A DNA stretch of 64,000 nt from an uncultured SAR86 cluster bacterium (GCA_905181645.1 CAJIYN010000001.1:124001-188000), one strand, 5' to 3'. Positions 1-11,432 are shown, numbered from the stretch's first letter. A program made the numbers and translations. Notes: a model not told the origin generated them from the letters alone.

Positions 1-2
1 AA

Positions 3-182
3 ATAGATATTAATAACCTCGTTGAACAAATGCAGAGTCAGGAAACTAAAGATCAATTGATTCAAAATACTAGTGATGCCGTTGAAAGAGGTGCTTTTGG
101 AATACCCACTTTTTTTGCAGATGATGAAATATTTTTTGGAAAAGATAGCTTGGGCGATCTTGAAGAGTTTATTACAAAATAG
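3..182 (+). CDS. C-terminal part of a DsbA-family / 2-hydroxychromene-2-carboxylate isomerase-like protein (5' truncated by window)
   Basis: In-frame translation ...DAVERGAFGIPTFFADDEIFFGKDSLGDLEEFITK*; 'RGAFGIPTFF...FFGKD.L..LE' is typical of the HCCA isomerase/GST-kappa C-terminus. Confidence 0.7.
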   Translation: MDINNLVEQMQSQETKDQLIQNTSDAVERGAFGIPTFFADDEIFFGKDSLGDLEEFITK

Positions 183-232
183 AACTTTCCATAAAATACG
201 CTTTCCAAGCTAACAGGTATAAAATAAACAAA

Positions 233-2479
233 ATGAAAAAAACGCAATTAGCTGCTGTGTCAGCAATATTATTGTTAGCATTCAATCTTGGTGCTGAGAA
301 TAATAATTCAGAGCTAATAACTGTAGATAAAACATATAGCGCTTCATCTTGCCTTGTTTACAATCCAAATATAGGGATCATAGTTAAAGATAAAAATATT
401 AGTGTTGAGGCTGATTCACTAAAATTTTATGATAATCAGGCTATTAGTCTTAATAACAATGTAAAAATTGATTTTCCTGGCGGTCTGCTAAATTCTTCTA
501 ATGCGTTAATTGGAGCTTCTAAAGAATTAGTAGAATTTAAAGAAAATACAACCCTGTCTCTTGAACAAGTGCTCTTAAAAGGTAATGAAGGCTTCTTTAA
601 TAGATCAAATGATCAGATTCAAATGGAAGATGGTAGTATTTTTCTTTCTTTAAAAGGTTTAAATATTAGCTTTAAGTCCTTAGAGGGCTCTTTAAGTGAT
701 CAGCTTTCAATTAAAGAAGCAGAGATTACCTCTTGCGCAGATCCTAAAATAGGTTGGCTCATTGGAGCTGATGATTTGGTGTTAAATAATAAAACTTCTA
801 GGGGTTATGCTAGAAACCTTACCTTAAAACTTGGTGGAGCTAGCGTAATTAAAGCTCCCTATCTTCCATTTGCAACAACTAGCGAAAGATTATCTGGATT
901 CTTGGAGCCCTCTATTTCATCCTCTTCTGATGGTATTGATTTTTCTATTCCTTACTTTGCAATATTATCAGACCATTCAGATATTACACTGGGCGCAAGA
1001 AATATTGCCGAAAGAGGTTCTGTAGCATAATTTATGGTTTCAAGGAATATACAAAATCCAGTTATCTGATCGAAAAACATCTATTTTAACAGTGATAAGG
1101 TTGAGTTTTAATTTTCCTGGATTTAAAGATTCAAGATGGGCTTTTAAACTTCAAGATTCCTTAATGCTTAATAAGACTTCAATAATAATTGACTGGGCTG
1201 AAGTTTCTGATGCTATGGTTTTAAGAGATATCCCAGGAGAAATTACCGCAATTGTAATGTTTCCATCATTATTTAAATCAAAATATTATTATAAGTTCTC
1301 GTTTTAACAATTTAGCAATTGAACTTGAGCATCAAGGCTTTCAATCTTTAAACCCTCTTCTTTCAAATGGTTATAAAAAATCACCTTCGATTGATCTTAA
1401 TTTTAATAAAAGATTCTAATTTTAGAGGCAATGATAACCCGTTCTTTGTTTGGAAATATTAATGCTAGTAGAAATTCTGCCTAAAAACTTAAGTATTTAA
1501 ATAATATTGAAAAGCTTTTGAAAAGTACTCTTGTGGTACCTCAATATCAATTTTTGGTATTCCTATAGATTTTAACAATGAAAAGTTAATGCGTCCTGCT
1601 TTATTCTTTTTATCGTGACGTAATAAAGCAATTATTTCATTTTGTTCTATTGCTGATATTTTAACTATTCCATAGTGATTTGAAAAGGTAGTTTTAATGT
1701 CATTTGCTTCATCTATTTCAAGTCCGCTGCAATGGACTGATCAAATATGGCTTCTAAAACCATGTTTTTTCAAATGATCGCTTTTCAGGAATGGATAGAA
1801 TTGCTGATGACTCTTCTCATAGTATTGGTTTTACTTATAAAATAAGAAAATCTAGTCGAGATATATTTAAATTTGGTATTGCCAAAAAATATAATCATTC
1901 TGAAAATAAAGTTTATCTGACTGCCATGCCTCCTATGATGAATAATAGGAATAAATTTATTATGTCCTCAATGTGGATGCCTAATATGAATAATTCATTC
2001 AAGATATATGGTGGCTATGATGCAAAGACAAATAAAGTTGCTTATTGGCGGAATCAATTTTATGAAAAAGTCATCAATAGGAACTTTAGGAATTGCTAAA
2101 CGATATAGAAGAATGGCCGGTGACTTCAAACAAACTCTTAATTACTCTGAAATATTTACTGCAATTAATTTAAAAAATGGCTTTAAAATCATTAGTAAAT
2201 TACAACAAGATGATGAGTATGATATTAAGGTAGAGAGCATGCTTGGTATAGAATATGAGAACTGTTGTTTTGCATTAAGATTCATTAGATGGTGATAAAA
2301 ATCTTTCTAAATATAATGATCTTTATAATTCAAGCTATACATACCTAAATGATGCATGGGACAATATGATAAACATTGAAAACAAAAGTAGAATTAACTT
2401 TGAATTTGAACTTAAAGGCTTTAATTCATCGATAAATAAAATAGATAAGTTACTTCAAAATTCAATACTTAATTACTAG
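233..2479 (+). CDS. lptD: LPS-assembly protein LptD, broken by several frameshifts and an internal foreign segment
   Basis: Fragments with LptD organisation: N-terminal OstA-like domain (233..1030), '...SLMLNKTSIIIDWAEVSDAMVLRDIPGE', 'NDRFSGMDRIADDSSHSIGFTYK' (LptD 'E.RFSG.DRI.D.n..s.G.t' motif); directly upstream of surA. Confidence 0.8.
1489..1734 (-). pseudogene. Antisense fragment resembling the C-terminus of 3-dehydroquinate synthase (AroB)
   Basis: Reverse-complement translation HCSGLEIDEANDIKTTFSNHYGIVKISAIEQNEIIALLRHDKKNKAGRINFSLLKSIGIPKIDIEVPQEYFSKAFQYYLNT*; 'HDKKN..G.INF.LL.SIG.P' resembles AroB C-termini, especially Bacteroidetes-type. Confidence 0.65.
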
Positions 2480-2488
2480 GAAATTTTT

Positions 2489-3712
2489 ATGAAAAAACTA
2501 ACAATATTCTCATTACTGATTGCACTTCTGGCGAGAGTAGAAATATTAGATAGAGTTGCTGTTATTGTTGATGATGGTTTAATCATGGAATCTCAAATTA
2601 CTAAAAGTATTTTAGATGTAAAGATGAATATACAGGCACAAAATATGCCAATACCTCCGGCAGATGAAATGCGAGAACAGGTCATAGAAAGACTTATTAT
2701 TGAAGAACTTCAGCTTCAACTTGGAGATTTATATGGAATAAGAATAAGTGATGGAGAACTTAATCAGACATTTAACACCATAGCTGCTAACAATAAACTT
2801 TCACTTGAAGAATTTATAGTAACTATTCAAGAAGCAGGACAGTCATATGAGTCGTTAAGAGAAAAAATAAGAAATGACATGATCATTCAAAGAGTTCAAA
2901 GAGGCAGAGTTGGAAATGAAATAAATATTACTGAACAAGAATTTGAAAGCTTTATGAAAACTGATCCTTCAGTTAACAAATAAAAATTAATTAGACAAAT
3001 ATTAGTAAAAAATAACTATGAATTGTAAAATGGCTTTAGAAAGATTAGATGCTGATGGCGTTTTGAAGAGATTGCAAAAGAAGTATCGCTTGCAGGTAAT
3101 GCTGAATCAGGCGGCTTAATGCCCTGGAGAAAAATTGCTGATATGCCAAAAGTATTTGGTGCAGCATTAGAAGAAGAAGTTGTTGGAACAGTAACCGGTC
3201 CTATCTCAACAGGATCAGGATTTCATATTCTAAAAATTGAAGAAAAAAGAGGTCCTTTTGTTAAATATGAAGATCAGTGGAATGTAAGACATATTCTTCT
3301 TATGCCAACGGCAATAAGAGACTTAGCTGCTACATTAAATGAAATAGAAGATATTCGAAATAGAATAATGACAGGAGAGGATTTTGGTGAGCTGGCAAAA
3401 GAATTTTCTGAAGATGAGGGTTCTGCTCTCAATGGTGGAGATCTAGATTGGTTTGGTGCCGGGGTGATGGTTAAGCAATTTGAAGCTGTGATGCTTACTT
3501 CTGAAAATAATGTTATATCTGATGTTTTTCAAACTGACTATGGTTATCATTTTCTTGAAGTCCTTGGGACTAGAAATTTTGATAAAACTTCTGAGTTAAT
3601 TGAGGACAGAGCCTATTCTGGACTTTATTCAAGAAAATTTGATGAAGAATTAGAAAATACTCTCAGATCTATAAGAGCAGAGGCTTTTGTTGAAATAAAA
3701 AACTTAGATTGA
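2489..3712 (+). CDS. surA: Peptidyl-prolyl isomerase/chaperone SurA (frameshifted near 2983-3119)
   Basis: N-terminal 'LDRVAVIVDDGLIMESQI', parvulin domains 'NVRHILLMP...GEDFGELAKEFSEDEGSALNGGDLDWFGAGVMVKQFE', C-term 'AEAFVEIKNLD'; located after lptD. Confidence 0.9.
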
Positions 3713-3715
3713 AAA

Positions 3716-3856
3716 AGATCTTCTATTCACCCTGGTGAGCCATCTTTAGTTGATATTAATAATACTAAGAAGATTAACGCAGTGATAAAGCAAGGCAACT
3801 ATTTTGACAGAACTCAATTAGACCTGCTACTAGATCAGTTAAAAACAACTAAATAA
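3716..3856 (+). pseudogene. Fragment resembling the C-terminus of an amidohydrolase (imidazolonepropionase-like)
   Basis: Open frame RSSIHPGEPSLVDINNTKKINAVIKQGNYFDRTQLDLLLDQLKTTK*; 'GDPL.DI.NT..I.AV.K.G..fDR..LD.LL' is the usual amidohydrolase tail. Confidence 0.6.
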
Positions 3857-3916
3857 AAAGTTTAACCTATTTTAGAGTTATGCTTCTGAACTAGAGCGAT
3901 AATAATAGTTACAAGT

Positions 3917-4656
3917 TTGCCAAGCCTTTCTGGAAAATTAAATCCTGCTAATGCCTCATATATTATTGAAAACTTAAATTTTGGAATCATGCAGGCTCAA
4001 GCTAGTAAAAAAAATGCTCTGGTCACAGGTCCTATAAGTAAGCAAAATATTATAGATTCTGGAATTAAGTTCTCTGGCCATACAGAATGGATTCAAGAAA
4101 AAACTAAAAGTAAAGATGTTTTAATGCTGCTTTCAGCTAAACAATTACGAGTAGCTCTGGTAACAACGCACATACCTTTAATAAAGGTTGCTGAATCAAT
4201 TACAAAAAAGAAAGTAATTGCTAAAGCAATTATTCTCAACGAAGATTTAAAGTTAAAGTTAAAAGTTAAAGCACCTAGATTGATTATGCTTGGGCTAAAT
4301 CCTCATGCAGGAGAAGGCGGCACTATAGGATCAGAAGAATCCTTAATTTTAAAACCAGCTGCAGAGTATTTAAGAAAACAACGAATTGTTCTTTCACCAA
4401 TCGAGTAGGCGTAGGTACTGCATTTACTCAAAATATTGATTGGAGGATGGTTGATGCCTACCTTGCTATGTATCATGATCAAGCGCTTCCAGTTCTCAAG
4501 GCTTTAAGTTTTGGAGAAGGTATAAATATTACCTTAGGAGTTCCTATTGTCAGAACCTCTGTAGATCATGGAGTTGCACTAGATATAGCTGGATCAGGCA
4601 AAGCTAGCTTCTCATCTCTACAAAACGCTTTAAATACCGCAAAGTCCATGATCTGA
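3917..4656 (+). CDS. pdxA: 4-hydroxythreonine-4-phosphate dehydrogenase PdxA, N-terminal third missing, one frameshift
   Basis: '[30 protein letters not shown]', '[17 protein letters not shown]', '[49 protein letters not shown]'. No 'TxGDPaGIGPE' N-terminus upstream. Confidence 0.9.
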
Positions 4657-5426
4657 TGAGTTTTAGAGATAAAAGAAGAAAATTTGGGCAAAACTATCTA
4701 ATAGATCCAGCAATATTATATGAAATGGAAGAATCTATAAATCCTCAAGCTCATGATAGATTTATAGAAATTGGACCAGGTATGGGAGCGTTAACCAAGA
4801 TACTTAATAAAGAATCTGTTCACATAACTGCGATTGATATCGATAGAGATAATATCGCCTACTTAGAAAAATCTTTTCATGGCCCAGCGGAATATAATTT
4901 TATACAAAGTGATATTTTGAGAAGTGACTTTGCATTTCTTAATTCCAATGATCATAGAGTTGTAGGAAATCTCCCCTACAATATATCTACTCAAATTATA
5001 ATTAAACTCATTAACTATTTTACTCAAATTAAAGACATGCATTTTTTAATTCAAAGAGAGGTTGCTGAAAAAATTACTGGAAGCCCTGGATCTAAAGACT
5101 GGGGTAAACTATCTATTAAATTATCTGCTTTCTTTGATACTCAAATATTATTTGATGTTCCTCCTGAGGCTTTTGATATTAAGCCCAAAGTGACTTCAAG
5201 TTTCATAAGAATATCCCCGAAAAGATCTAACCGACTAGATTTATCTTTTAAAAAAGATCTATATAAAGTCGTAGATTGGTCATTTATTTCTAGAAGGAAA
5301 AATATTAGAAATAATTTAAAGAAGAGAGATGTTAATTGGGATTTATTAGATATTAATAATAATCTAAGGCCAGAAGAAGTTTGTCTTGAGGACTATATGA
5401 AGCTAGCTGAGGCACTAAAAGAATAG
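4656..5426 (+). CDS. rsmA: 16S rRNA (adenine1518/1519-N6)-dimethyltransferase
   Basis: 'KFGQNYLIDPAIL', 'IEIGPGMGALTKIL', 'VVGNLPYNISTQII'; intact ORF. Confidence 0.95.
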   Translation: MSFRDKRRKFGQNYLIDPAILYEMEESINPQAHDRFIEIGPGMGALTKILNKESVHITAIDIDRDNIAYLEKSFHGPAEYNFIQSDILRSDFAFLNSNDHRVVGNLPYNISTQIIIKLINYFTQIKDMHFLIQREVAEKITGSPGSKDWGKLSIKLSAFFDTQILFDVPPEAFDIKPKVTSSFIRISPKRSNRLDLSFKKDLYKVVDWSFISRRKNIRNNLKKRDVNWDLLDINNNLRPEEVCLEDYMKLAEALKE

Positions 5427-5427
5427 T

Positions 5428-6237
5428 ATGGCCCATTATGTGATTGGTGATGTTCAGGGGTGTTATCAAGAACTTATGAAACTGTTAATCAAAATAAAAT
5501 TTAATCCCATTAAAGATACTCTTATATTTGCAGGCGATCTTGTTAATAGAGGTCCTCAATCCTTGGAAGTGCTGGATTTTTGCCTGCAAAATAAGAAATC
5601 TATTAAAGTTGTATTAGGAAACCACGATCTTTATCTTTTAAGCTTAATTATTGATAAGCAAACTAAAGCTAAAACTCTTAGTCCCATTCTAAAATCCAAG
5701 AGTGCGTCTAAATACTTTAATTGGCTCGTAAAAAAGCCGATGTTATTAAAAGTTAAAATTAAGGAAACTCATGAAACTTTTTGGATTTCTCATGCAGGCA
5801 TTCCATATTTTTGGAGCTTAACTAAGGCACAAAAATTAAGCAGAGAGTTATCAAAGAGTTTGCAAAATGATCCATCATTCGTTCTTAACAATATGTGGGG
5901 TGATAGACCAAACAAGTGGAATGATAATTTAAAAGGTATAAAAAGATTGAGATTGATAATTAATTGTTTTACTCGAATGCGTTATTTAGATATGCAGGGA
6001 GGTCTTAATTTGAATACTAAGGATACTGGGCCTAAGAAAGAATTAGAGCCGTGGTTTATTAAATCAAAGCAGCTTTTAAAAGATTCAAAAGAGTATATTG
6101 TTTTTGGTCATTGGGCAGCGCTTAATGGAAAAACTAAAATTAAGAATATAATAGGTTTAGATACTGGTTGCGTTTGGGGTGGAAAACTAACTGCTATTAG
6201 ATTGGAAGATAAAAAAATATTTGCTGTAAAAGGATGA
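5428..6237 (+). CDS. apaH: Symmetrical bis(5'-nucleosyl)-tetraphosphatase ApaH
   Basis: 'YVIGDVQGCYQELMKLL', 'FAGDLVNRGPQSLEVLDF', 'VLGNHDLYLL', 'ISHAGIPYFW'. Confidence 0.95.
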   Translation: MAHYVIGDVQGCYQELMKLLIKIKFNPIKDTLIFAGDLVNRGPQSLEVLDFCLQNKKSIKVVLGNHDLYLLSLIIDKQTKAKTLSPILKSKSASKYFNWLVKKPMLLKVKIKETHETFWISHAGIPYFWSLTKAQKLSRELSKSLQNDPSFVLNNMWGDRPNKWNDNLKGIKRLRLIINCFTRMRYLDMQGGLNLNTKDTGPKKELEPWFIKSKQLLKDSKEYIVFGHWAALNGKTKIKNIIGLDTGCVWGGKLTAIRLEDKKIFAVKG

Positions 6238-7260
6238 TGAAAATATACCAAGTGGGCGGCTCAATAAGAGATGAGCTCTTAGGAGAAGTTCCTAAAGATA
6301 AAGGACTGGGTTGTTGTTGGCTCCTCTCCTGAAGAAATGATTGAGAAAGGTTTTAAGCCTATTGGTAAAGATTTTCCAGTTTTTATTCATCCTATTTCAA
6401 AAGAAGAATATGCATTGGCGAGAACTGAAAAGAAAAGCGGTTATGGTTATAAGGGATTTACTTTTTATTTTGGTAAAGACGTTACTCTTGAAGATGATGC
6501 TTCTAGAAGAGATTTTACAATGAATGCAATTGCAAAAGATCAAGATGGAAAGCTAATAGATCCGTTTAATGGAACAGAAGATATTAAAAGAGAAATATTT
6601 CGCCATGTGTCTGATGCTTTTTTAGAAGATCCTTTAAGAGCGATAAGAATTGCCCGTTTTAAAACCTATACCCATTTAAAACATTTTAAAATAGATGAAT
6701 CTACACAAGAAATGTTATTAAAAATTAGTGCTTCAGGCGAATTAGAAAAACTTTCTAAAGATAGAGTTTGGATTGAGATAGAGAGGTCTTTGCGATCTCC
6801 AAATGCCTCTGAGTTTTTTACATTGCTGCTTAAGTTTAAATTACATAAGCCCTGGCTTAGCTCTATGTCTGATTCTAAGTGTAATGATCAAACTTCAGCA
6901 GAAATTAAATGGGCCGAACTTGAATCAAAAAATAATTTTAAGCTTGGAGAAAATCTCCCAGTGCCTAATAATTTTAAAATGCATGTTCAGCTTCTTGAGG
7001 CAATGCTTGATTGTCGCCAAGAATCCTCTGAAGAAGATCTAATTCAAAGTATTGAAAGAATTAATTTTCATAGAAATATGACCGAGATAAATGCCCTGCT
7101 CAATTTAGAGGGATTGAGTAAAAATAAAGATTTCATTTCTAAGCTTGGTAAGCATATGCTTGAAGAAGACTTCACTACTTTAAAAGAAGCTAGCAAGGAT
7201 GAGGTTAGAAATGTTAAATTGCATCTTATAAAACAAGCTATAACAAAAACTTATGCATAA
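6237..7260 (+). CDS. cca: CCA tRNA nucleotidyltransferase (frameshift near 6300)
   Basis: MKIYQVGGSIRDELLG...; 'SRRDFTMNAIAKDQDGKLIDPFNGTEDI', 'FLEDPLRAIRIARF'. Confidence 0.92.
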
Positions 7261-7973
7261 AGTTGTTCTTATTACAGGCGCCGCACAAAGAATTGGTAAA
7301 GAGACTGCCAAGGTATTTGCTGAAGATAATTGGAATGTAATCATACATTTTAATAGCTCATTTGAAGCAGCCTCAGAGCTTGCTGCAGAACTTAATACAA
7401 AGAGATCAGGAAGCGCGTGCATTATCCAAGCTGATCTAGATATTGACGCAGATGTTGAAAGACTTATCCTCGAATCAAAAGAGGCATATGGAAGAATGGA
7501 TGCTTTGATTAATAATGCATCAAGTTTTTACTCAACTCCTCTTCCTAATATTTCATATGAAGATTGGGATAAATTAATTGGAAGTAACTTAAAAGGTCCA
7601 TTATTTCTTACCAAAGGATTAGCTCCAATGTTAGAGGAAGCGAAAGGTTCTGTGATAAATATTACAGATATTAATATTGATAAAGGTCTGCCTGGTTTCT
7701 CGATTTATCCACTTAAAGAAAGAATTGCAGCAATTACAAAAGTATTAGCAAAAGAATTAGCTCCAAATATTAGAGTTAATGCAGTTTCACCTGGAACTAT
7801 TAATACGCCAGGCAAATCATGGAGCGAAGAAGAGCTGGCAAAGATTGTTTCTAAAATTCCTTTAACAAAGTCAAAATGAAAGTGATATTGCAAATACTGT
7901 AAAATTTATAGTTGATTCAAAATATATTACTGGGCAAACCATAAACGTTGATGGAGGAAGATCTTTAGCATGA
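7253..7973 (+). CDS. Short-chain dehydrogenase, FolM/pteridine-reductase-like (frameshift near 7877)
   Basis: 'VLITGAAQRIGKETAKVFAEDNWNVIIHFNSS', 'DALINNASSFY', 'IRVNAVSPGTI', continuing in another frame to 'YITGQTINVDGGRSLA*'. Confidence 0.8.
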
Positions 7974-9029
7974 CCGAAAAAGATGCATTTATAGGAGCTG
8001 AATTTACAGGCACCAAAGAGGTATCTGAAAATTTAAAGTTTGATGAGGATAAATTTCAACAATGGATAGATGCGAATATTCAATCTAGCGGAAAAATATT
8101 ACAGATTGAACAATTTAATGGTGGTCAAAGTAACCCAACTTATAAAATTACCACTGAAAATAAAAAACTTGTACTAAGAAGAAAACCTCCTGGAAAACTT
8201 CTTCCTTCTGCACATGCCGTAGACAGAGAATACAAGGTGATTAGTGCATTAGCGGAAACTAACGTTCCAGTTCCTGAAACTTATGGTCTTTGCGATGATT
8301 CTGATGTGGTCGGAACACCTTTTTTTGTAATGGATTTTCTTGAGGGTGAGGTTTATTGGGATCACATGCTGCCTTCAGTCTCAAATGAAGAAAGGATAAA
8401 AATATATCAGCAGAAAAATAAGGTTTTAGCCATTTGCATCATTAGGGCTAATGTTTTCAGCTTTAGAGAGTTACGGCAAACCGGGTAACTATGTTGCGAG
8501 GCAAGTAAGTAGATGGACAACTCAATATCTAGCTTCTGAAACAGAGTCAATTCCTGAGATGGATAAACTTATAGAATGGTTGCCACAAAATATTCCTAAT
8601 GATGACGAAACATCTATCGTTCATGGTGATTTTAGACTTGATAATATGATTTATAAAAATCATGAAGTTATTGGTGTTCTCGATTGGGAGTTATCAACTC
8701 TTGGCCATCCCATTGCTGACTTTAGTTATCACTGTTTAACTTGGAGAACCTTGCCAGCAATGCAAGATCTTAAGCTTTTAAAAGAACTTGGTATTCCATC
8801 AGAGGTTGAATACCGAGATATGTACTCAGAGAATACAGGCAAAGATTTGTCTGCAAATTGGGAATTTTATATGGTATTTAATATCTTTAAGGTTGCTGCT
8901 ATATGTCAAGGAATCTTGGGCAGAGTTAGAGATGGAACTGCATCAAATAAATATGCAGAAGCCAGAGGCATGCAAGTATTTCCTCTATCTGCTGGAGCTT
9001 GGAGTATTGTTGAGGCTAACTTTAAATAA
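7970..9029 (+). CDS. Aminoglycoside-phosphotransferase-fold protein, ACAD10/11-like kinase domain (frameshift near 8450)
   Basis: 'QFNGGQSNPTYKITTENKKLVLRRKPPGKLLPSAHAVDREYKVISAL', 'IVHGDFRLDNMIYKNHEVIGVLDWELSTLGHPIADFSYHCLTWR'. Confidence 0.85.
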
Positions 9030-9040
9030 AAAGAATTCTA

Positions 9041-9652
9041 TTATCTTTTTTTAACAAAAAATAGCGTAATACCTGAAATAGAAGAGATAAGCGCAAGTAT
9101 AGAAAATAATCTTAATAAGAAATTATTTATATTATCTCTTTCATCATAATCCATAATATGAAGTGCCCATAAAAGGTCCCACATCCGCCATGAATCCGAT
9201 CGAATAGCTGAAATATCCCCACTCATTGGATTTATATAAATACTAGTATTGTCATCTGTTTCGGTTAGCACTTTGTATATTGGCAAATCTCTTCCACGAT
9301 ACTCAGAGCCAGAAATTGCTTCAGTAATTAATAAGGCCTCAAGAGGTTTAAGTGTTGTTTTTGTTGTAGCAATTACAATTGCTTGTTGAGGTGAAAGTAC
9401 TTCTAATTGTCTTCCCTCTGGATAGGTTGTGTAAATAGCATCTCCATCTTTAATAGAAGCTATGACCTGTTGGCCTAATCTATCAAATATTCTATATTCT
9501 GCTTGATTTGGCAGACGATATTGCTCTCCTCTAACTAATTCAATTTTATTAAAGGCGAAATAAATTCCTGATACTGTCCAGAGTAAAAGCTGAATGGCGA
9601 TAAAGATGCTTAAATACCTATGTAAGCTTCTTATAAGTTTCTTGGTTCCCAA
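9041..9652 (-). CDS. PepSY-domain membrane protein
   Basis: 'LHRYLSIFIAIQLLLWTVSGIYFAFN', 'SIYINPMSGDISAIRSDSWRMWDLLWALHIMDYDERDNINNFLLRLFSILALISSISGITLFF'. Confidence 0.75.
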   Translation of the reverse strand: MGTKKLIRSLHRYLSIFIAIQLLLWTVSGIYFAFNKIELVRGEQYRLPNQAEYRIFDRLGQQVIASIKDGDAIYTTYPEGRQLEVLSPQQAIVIATTKTTLKPLEALLITEAISGSEYRGRDLPIYKVLTETDDNTSIYINPMSGDISAIRSDSWRMWDLLWALHIMDYDERDNINNFLLRLFSILALISSISGITLFFVKKR

Positions 9653-9715
9653 ATCTACAAAATGTAATTAAAAGTGTTACACAAAAGCATATAACTCTAT
9701 GTTCAAAGATTCAAT

Positions 9716-10093
9716 TTAAATTATTTCTTTTAAGGGGTCTGAGACAAAAGAGTACTTCTCAATTTCATCACTTTCAAATAAAATTTCGTCATCTTCAATC
9801 TGAAGAACTATATCTATATCCAAAGTTCTTGCACTAAATTTTGGAGCATCTCTATTTCTACCAGCCTCATCTTCAATATCTTTTAACTTTTTATTAAGCT
9901 CGTCGAAAGATAGTTCACATTCCCCAGACATAACTACAATTTAAGAAATCGTCGCCTTCAAATCCCTCTGCTTTCGTTTGATGAATAGATGAGCATTCAA
10001 TTGCATCCAAGATCTGTTGCAATTTCTCTATCTCATCACATGAATATTTGCTTGAGCATTAATATTACTTCCAAGGGAAAGGTAGTATTTCAT
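9716..10093 (-). CDS. folK: 2-amino-4-hydroxy-6-hydroxymethyldihydropteridine pyrophosphokinase (frameshifted)
   Basis: Reverse frames: MKYYLSLGSNINAQANI..., '...GDDFLNCSYV', 'LKDIEDEAGRNRDAPKFSARTLDIDIVL'; adjacent to folB. Confidence 0.8.
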
Positions 10094-10434
10094 CATCTGT
10101 ATATTATTAGACCAACGTCCTTGGCGCCTCTAAGCGCACCAGGCTTAGATACTCTGAGCTTTATAGACTTAACTCCATACTCATCTTTAATAAACGTAGC
10201 TATGCCTTCTGCAAGTGTTTCTTGAAGTTGAAAGGAGGATTCTTCAACAAACTTGATGACGCCTTTGGCAATAGCTTTATAATCCACAGTATCTTCTATT
10301 GAATCGGTAGCAGCAGCTTTTTTACAATCAAAAGGGAATTCTAGATCGATGCTTTGTTTTACTTTTCGCTCCCAATCAAAAATACCAATGATTGTTTCGA
10401 TTCGTAAGTCTTTAATATAAATTATATCTTCCAT
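10093..10434 (-). CDS. folB: Dihydroneopterin aldolase
   Basis: 'MEDIIYIKDLRIETIIGIFDWERKVKQSIDLEF', 'VDYKAIAKGVIKFVEESSFQLQETLAEGIATFI'. Confidence 0.92.
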   Translation of the reverse strand: MEDIIYIKDLRIETIIGIFDWERKVKQSIDLEFPFDCKKAAATDSIEDTVDYKAIAKGVIKFVEESSFQLQETLAEGIATFIKDEYGVKSIKLRVSKPGALRGAKDVGLIIYR

Positions 10435-10436
10435 CT

Positions 10437-11432
10437 TTATACCTCGTTTAAGGGCCATCTCGGTCTTGCATTTGAATTGCCTTGAGTAGTCATGTCTGGC
10501 GTCTTTAAAGAACCCAGATAGGCAATCATTGCTGCATTATCAGTACAATGCTTCATTGCAGGATATCTTACCTTGATATTAAGTTCGTCTTCCAGCTTAC
10601 TCATTTCATCTCGAAGCAATCCATTTGCAGCAACACCACCTGCAAGTATAAGAGTATCTCTATTGGTTTGAATAAGAGACTTTTTAATTTTTGAAACTAG
10701 AACATCAATAGCTGCTCTTTGAAAAGAAGCTGCTATATCTGGGATATGCTCCTCAAGATTTTCAATATCTCTAATAGAGTATAAAACTGCAGTCTTTAAA
10801 CCACTAAAACTAAGATTTAAATTATCGCTATGCATCATTGGTCTTGGGTAATTGAACTTCTTAGGATCACCGTCCCTAGCAATTCTTTCTATATGAGGTC
10901 CTCCTGGGTAAGGCAGGCTTAAAAGCTTACCAACCTTATCAAAAGCTTCGCCGACAGCATCATCTTGCGATTCTCCTAAAATTGTATAATCGCCAAGACC
11001 TTTCACATCAATAATTAAAGAGTGTCCGCCTGAGACCAAGAGAGAAATAAAAGGAAAGGCTATGTCATCAAAATCTAGTGCTGGCGCCATAAGGTGAGCC
11101 TCTAAGTGATGAACTGGTATTGTTGGTATTCCAAGTCCTGCTGACAAGCCGTGGGCAAAGCTTTCTCCAACTAGCAAAGCTCCAAGTAATCCTGGTCCTG
11201 AGGTATATGCAATTTGATCTATTTCAGAAATATTTATTGTGCCTAGAGCATCCTCTAAAACTGATATTATCTTTAAACAATGGTCTCTTGAGGCTAATTC
11301 TGGAACAACTCCACCATACTCTGCATGCATGTCAATCTGGCTAAATACAGATTCGCCAACAATGCCTTCCACGCTATCGTAAACAGCAACAGCTGTTTCA
11401 TCGCACGAAGTTTCAATTCCTAAAGTTAACAT
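10437..11432 (-). CDS. tsaD: tRNA N6-adenosine threonylcarbamoyltransferase
   Basis: 'LTLGIETSCDETAVAVYD', 'VPVHHLEAHLMAPALD', 'LLVSGGHSLIIDVKGLGDYTILGESQDDAVGEAFDKVGKLLSLPYPGGPHIE', 'LAGGVAANGLLR'. Confidence 0.97.
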   Translation of the reverse strand: MLTLGIETSCDETAVAVYDSVEGIVGESVFSQIDMHAEYGGVVPELASRDHCLKIISVLEDALGTINISEIDQIAYTSGPGLLGALLVGESFAHGLSAGLGIPTIPVHHLEAHLMAPALDFDDIAFPFISLLVSGGHSLIIDVKGLGDYTILGESQDDAVGEAFDKVGKLLSLPYPGGPHIERIARDGDPKKFNYPRPMMHSDNLNLSFSGLKTAVLYSIRDIENLEEHIPDIAASFQRAAIDVLVSKIKKSLIQTNRDTLILAGGVAANGLLRDEMSKLEDELNIKVRYPAMKHCTDNAAMIAYLGSLKTPDMTTQGNSNARPRWPLNEV

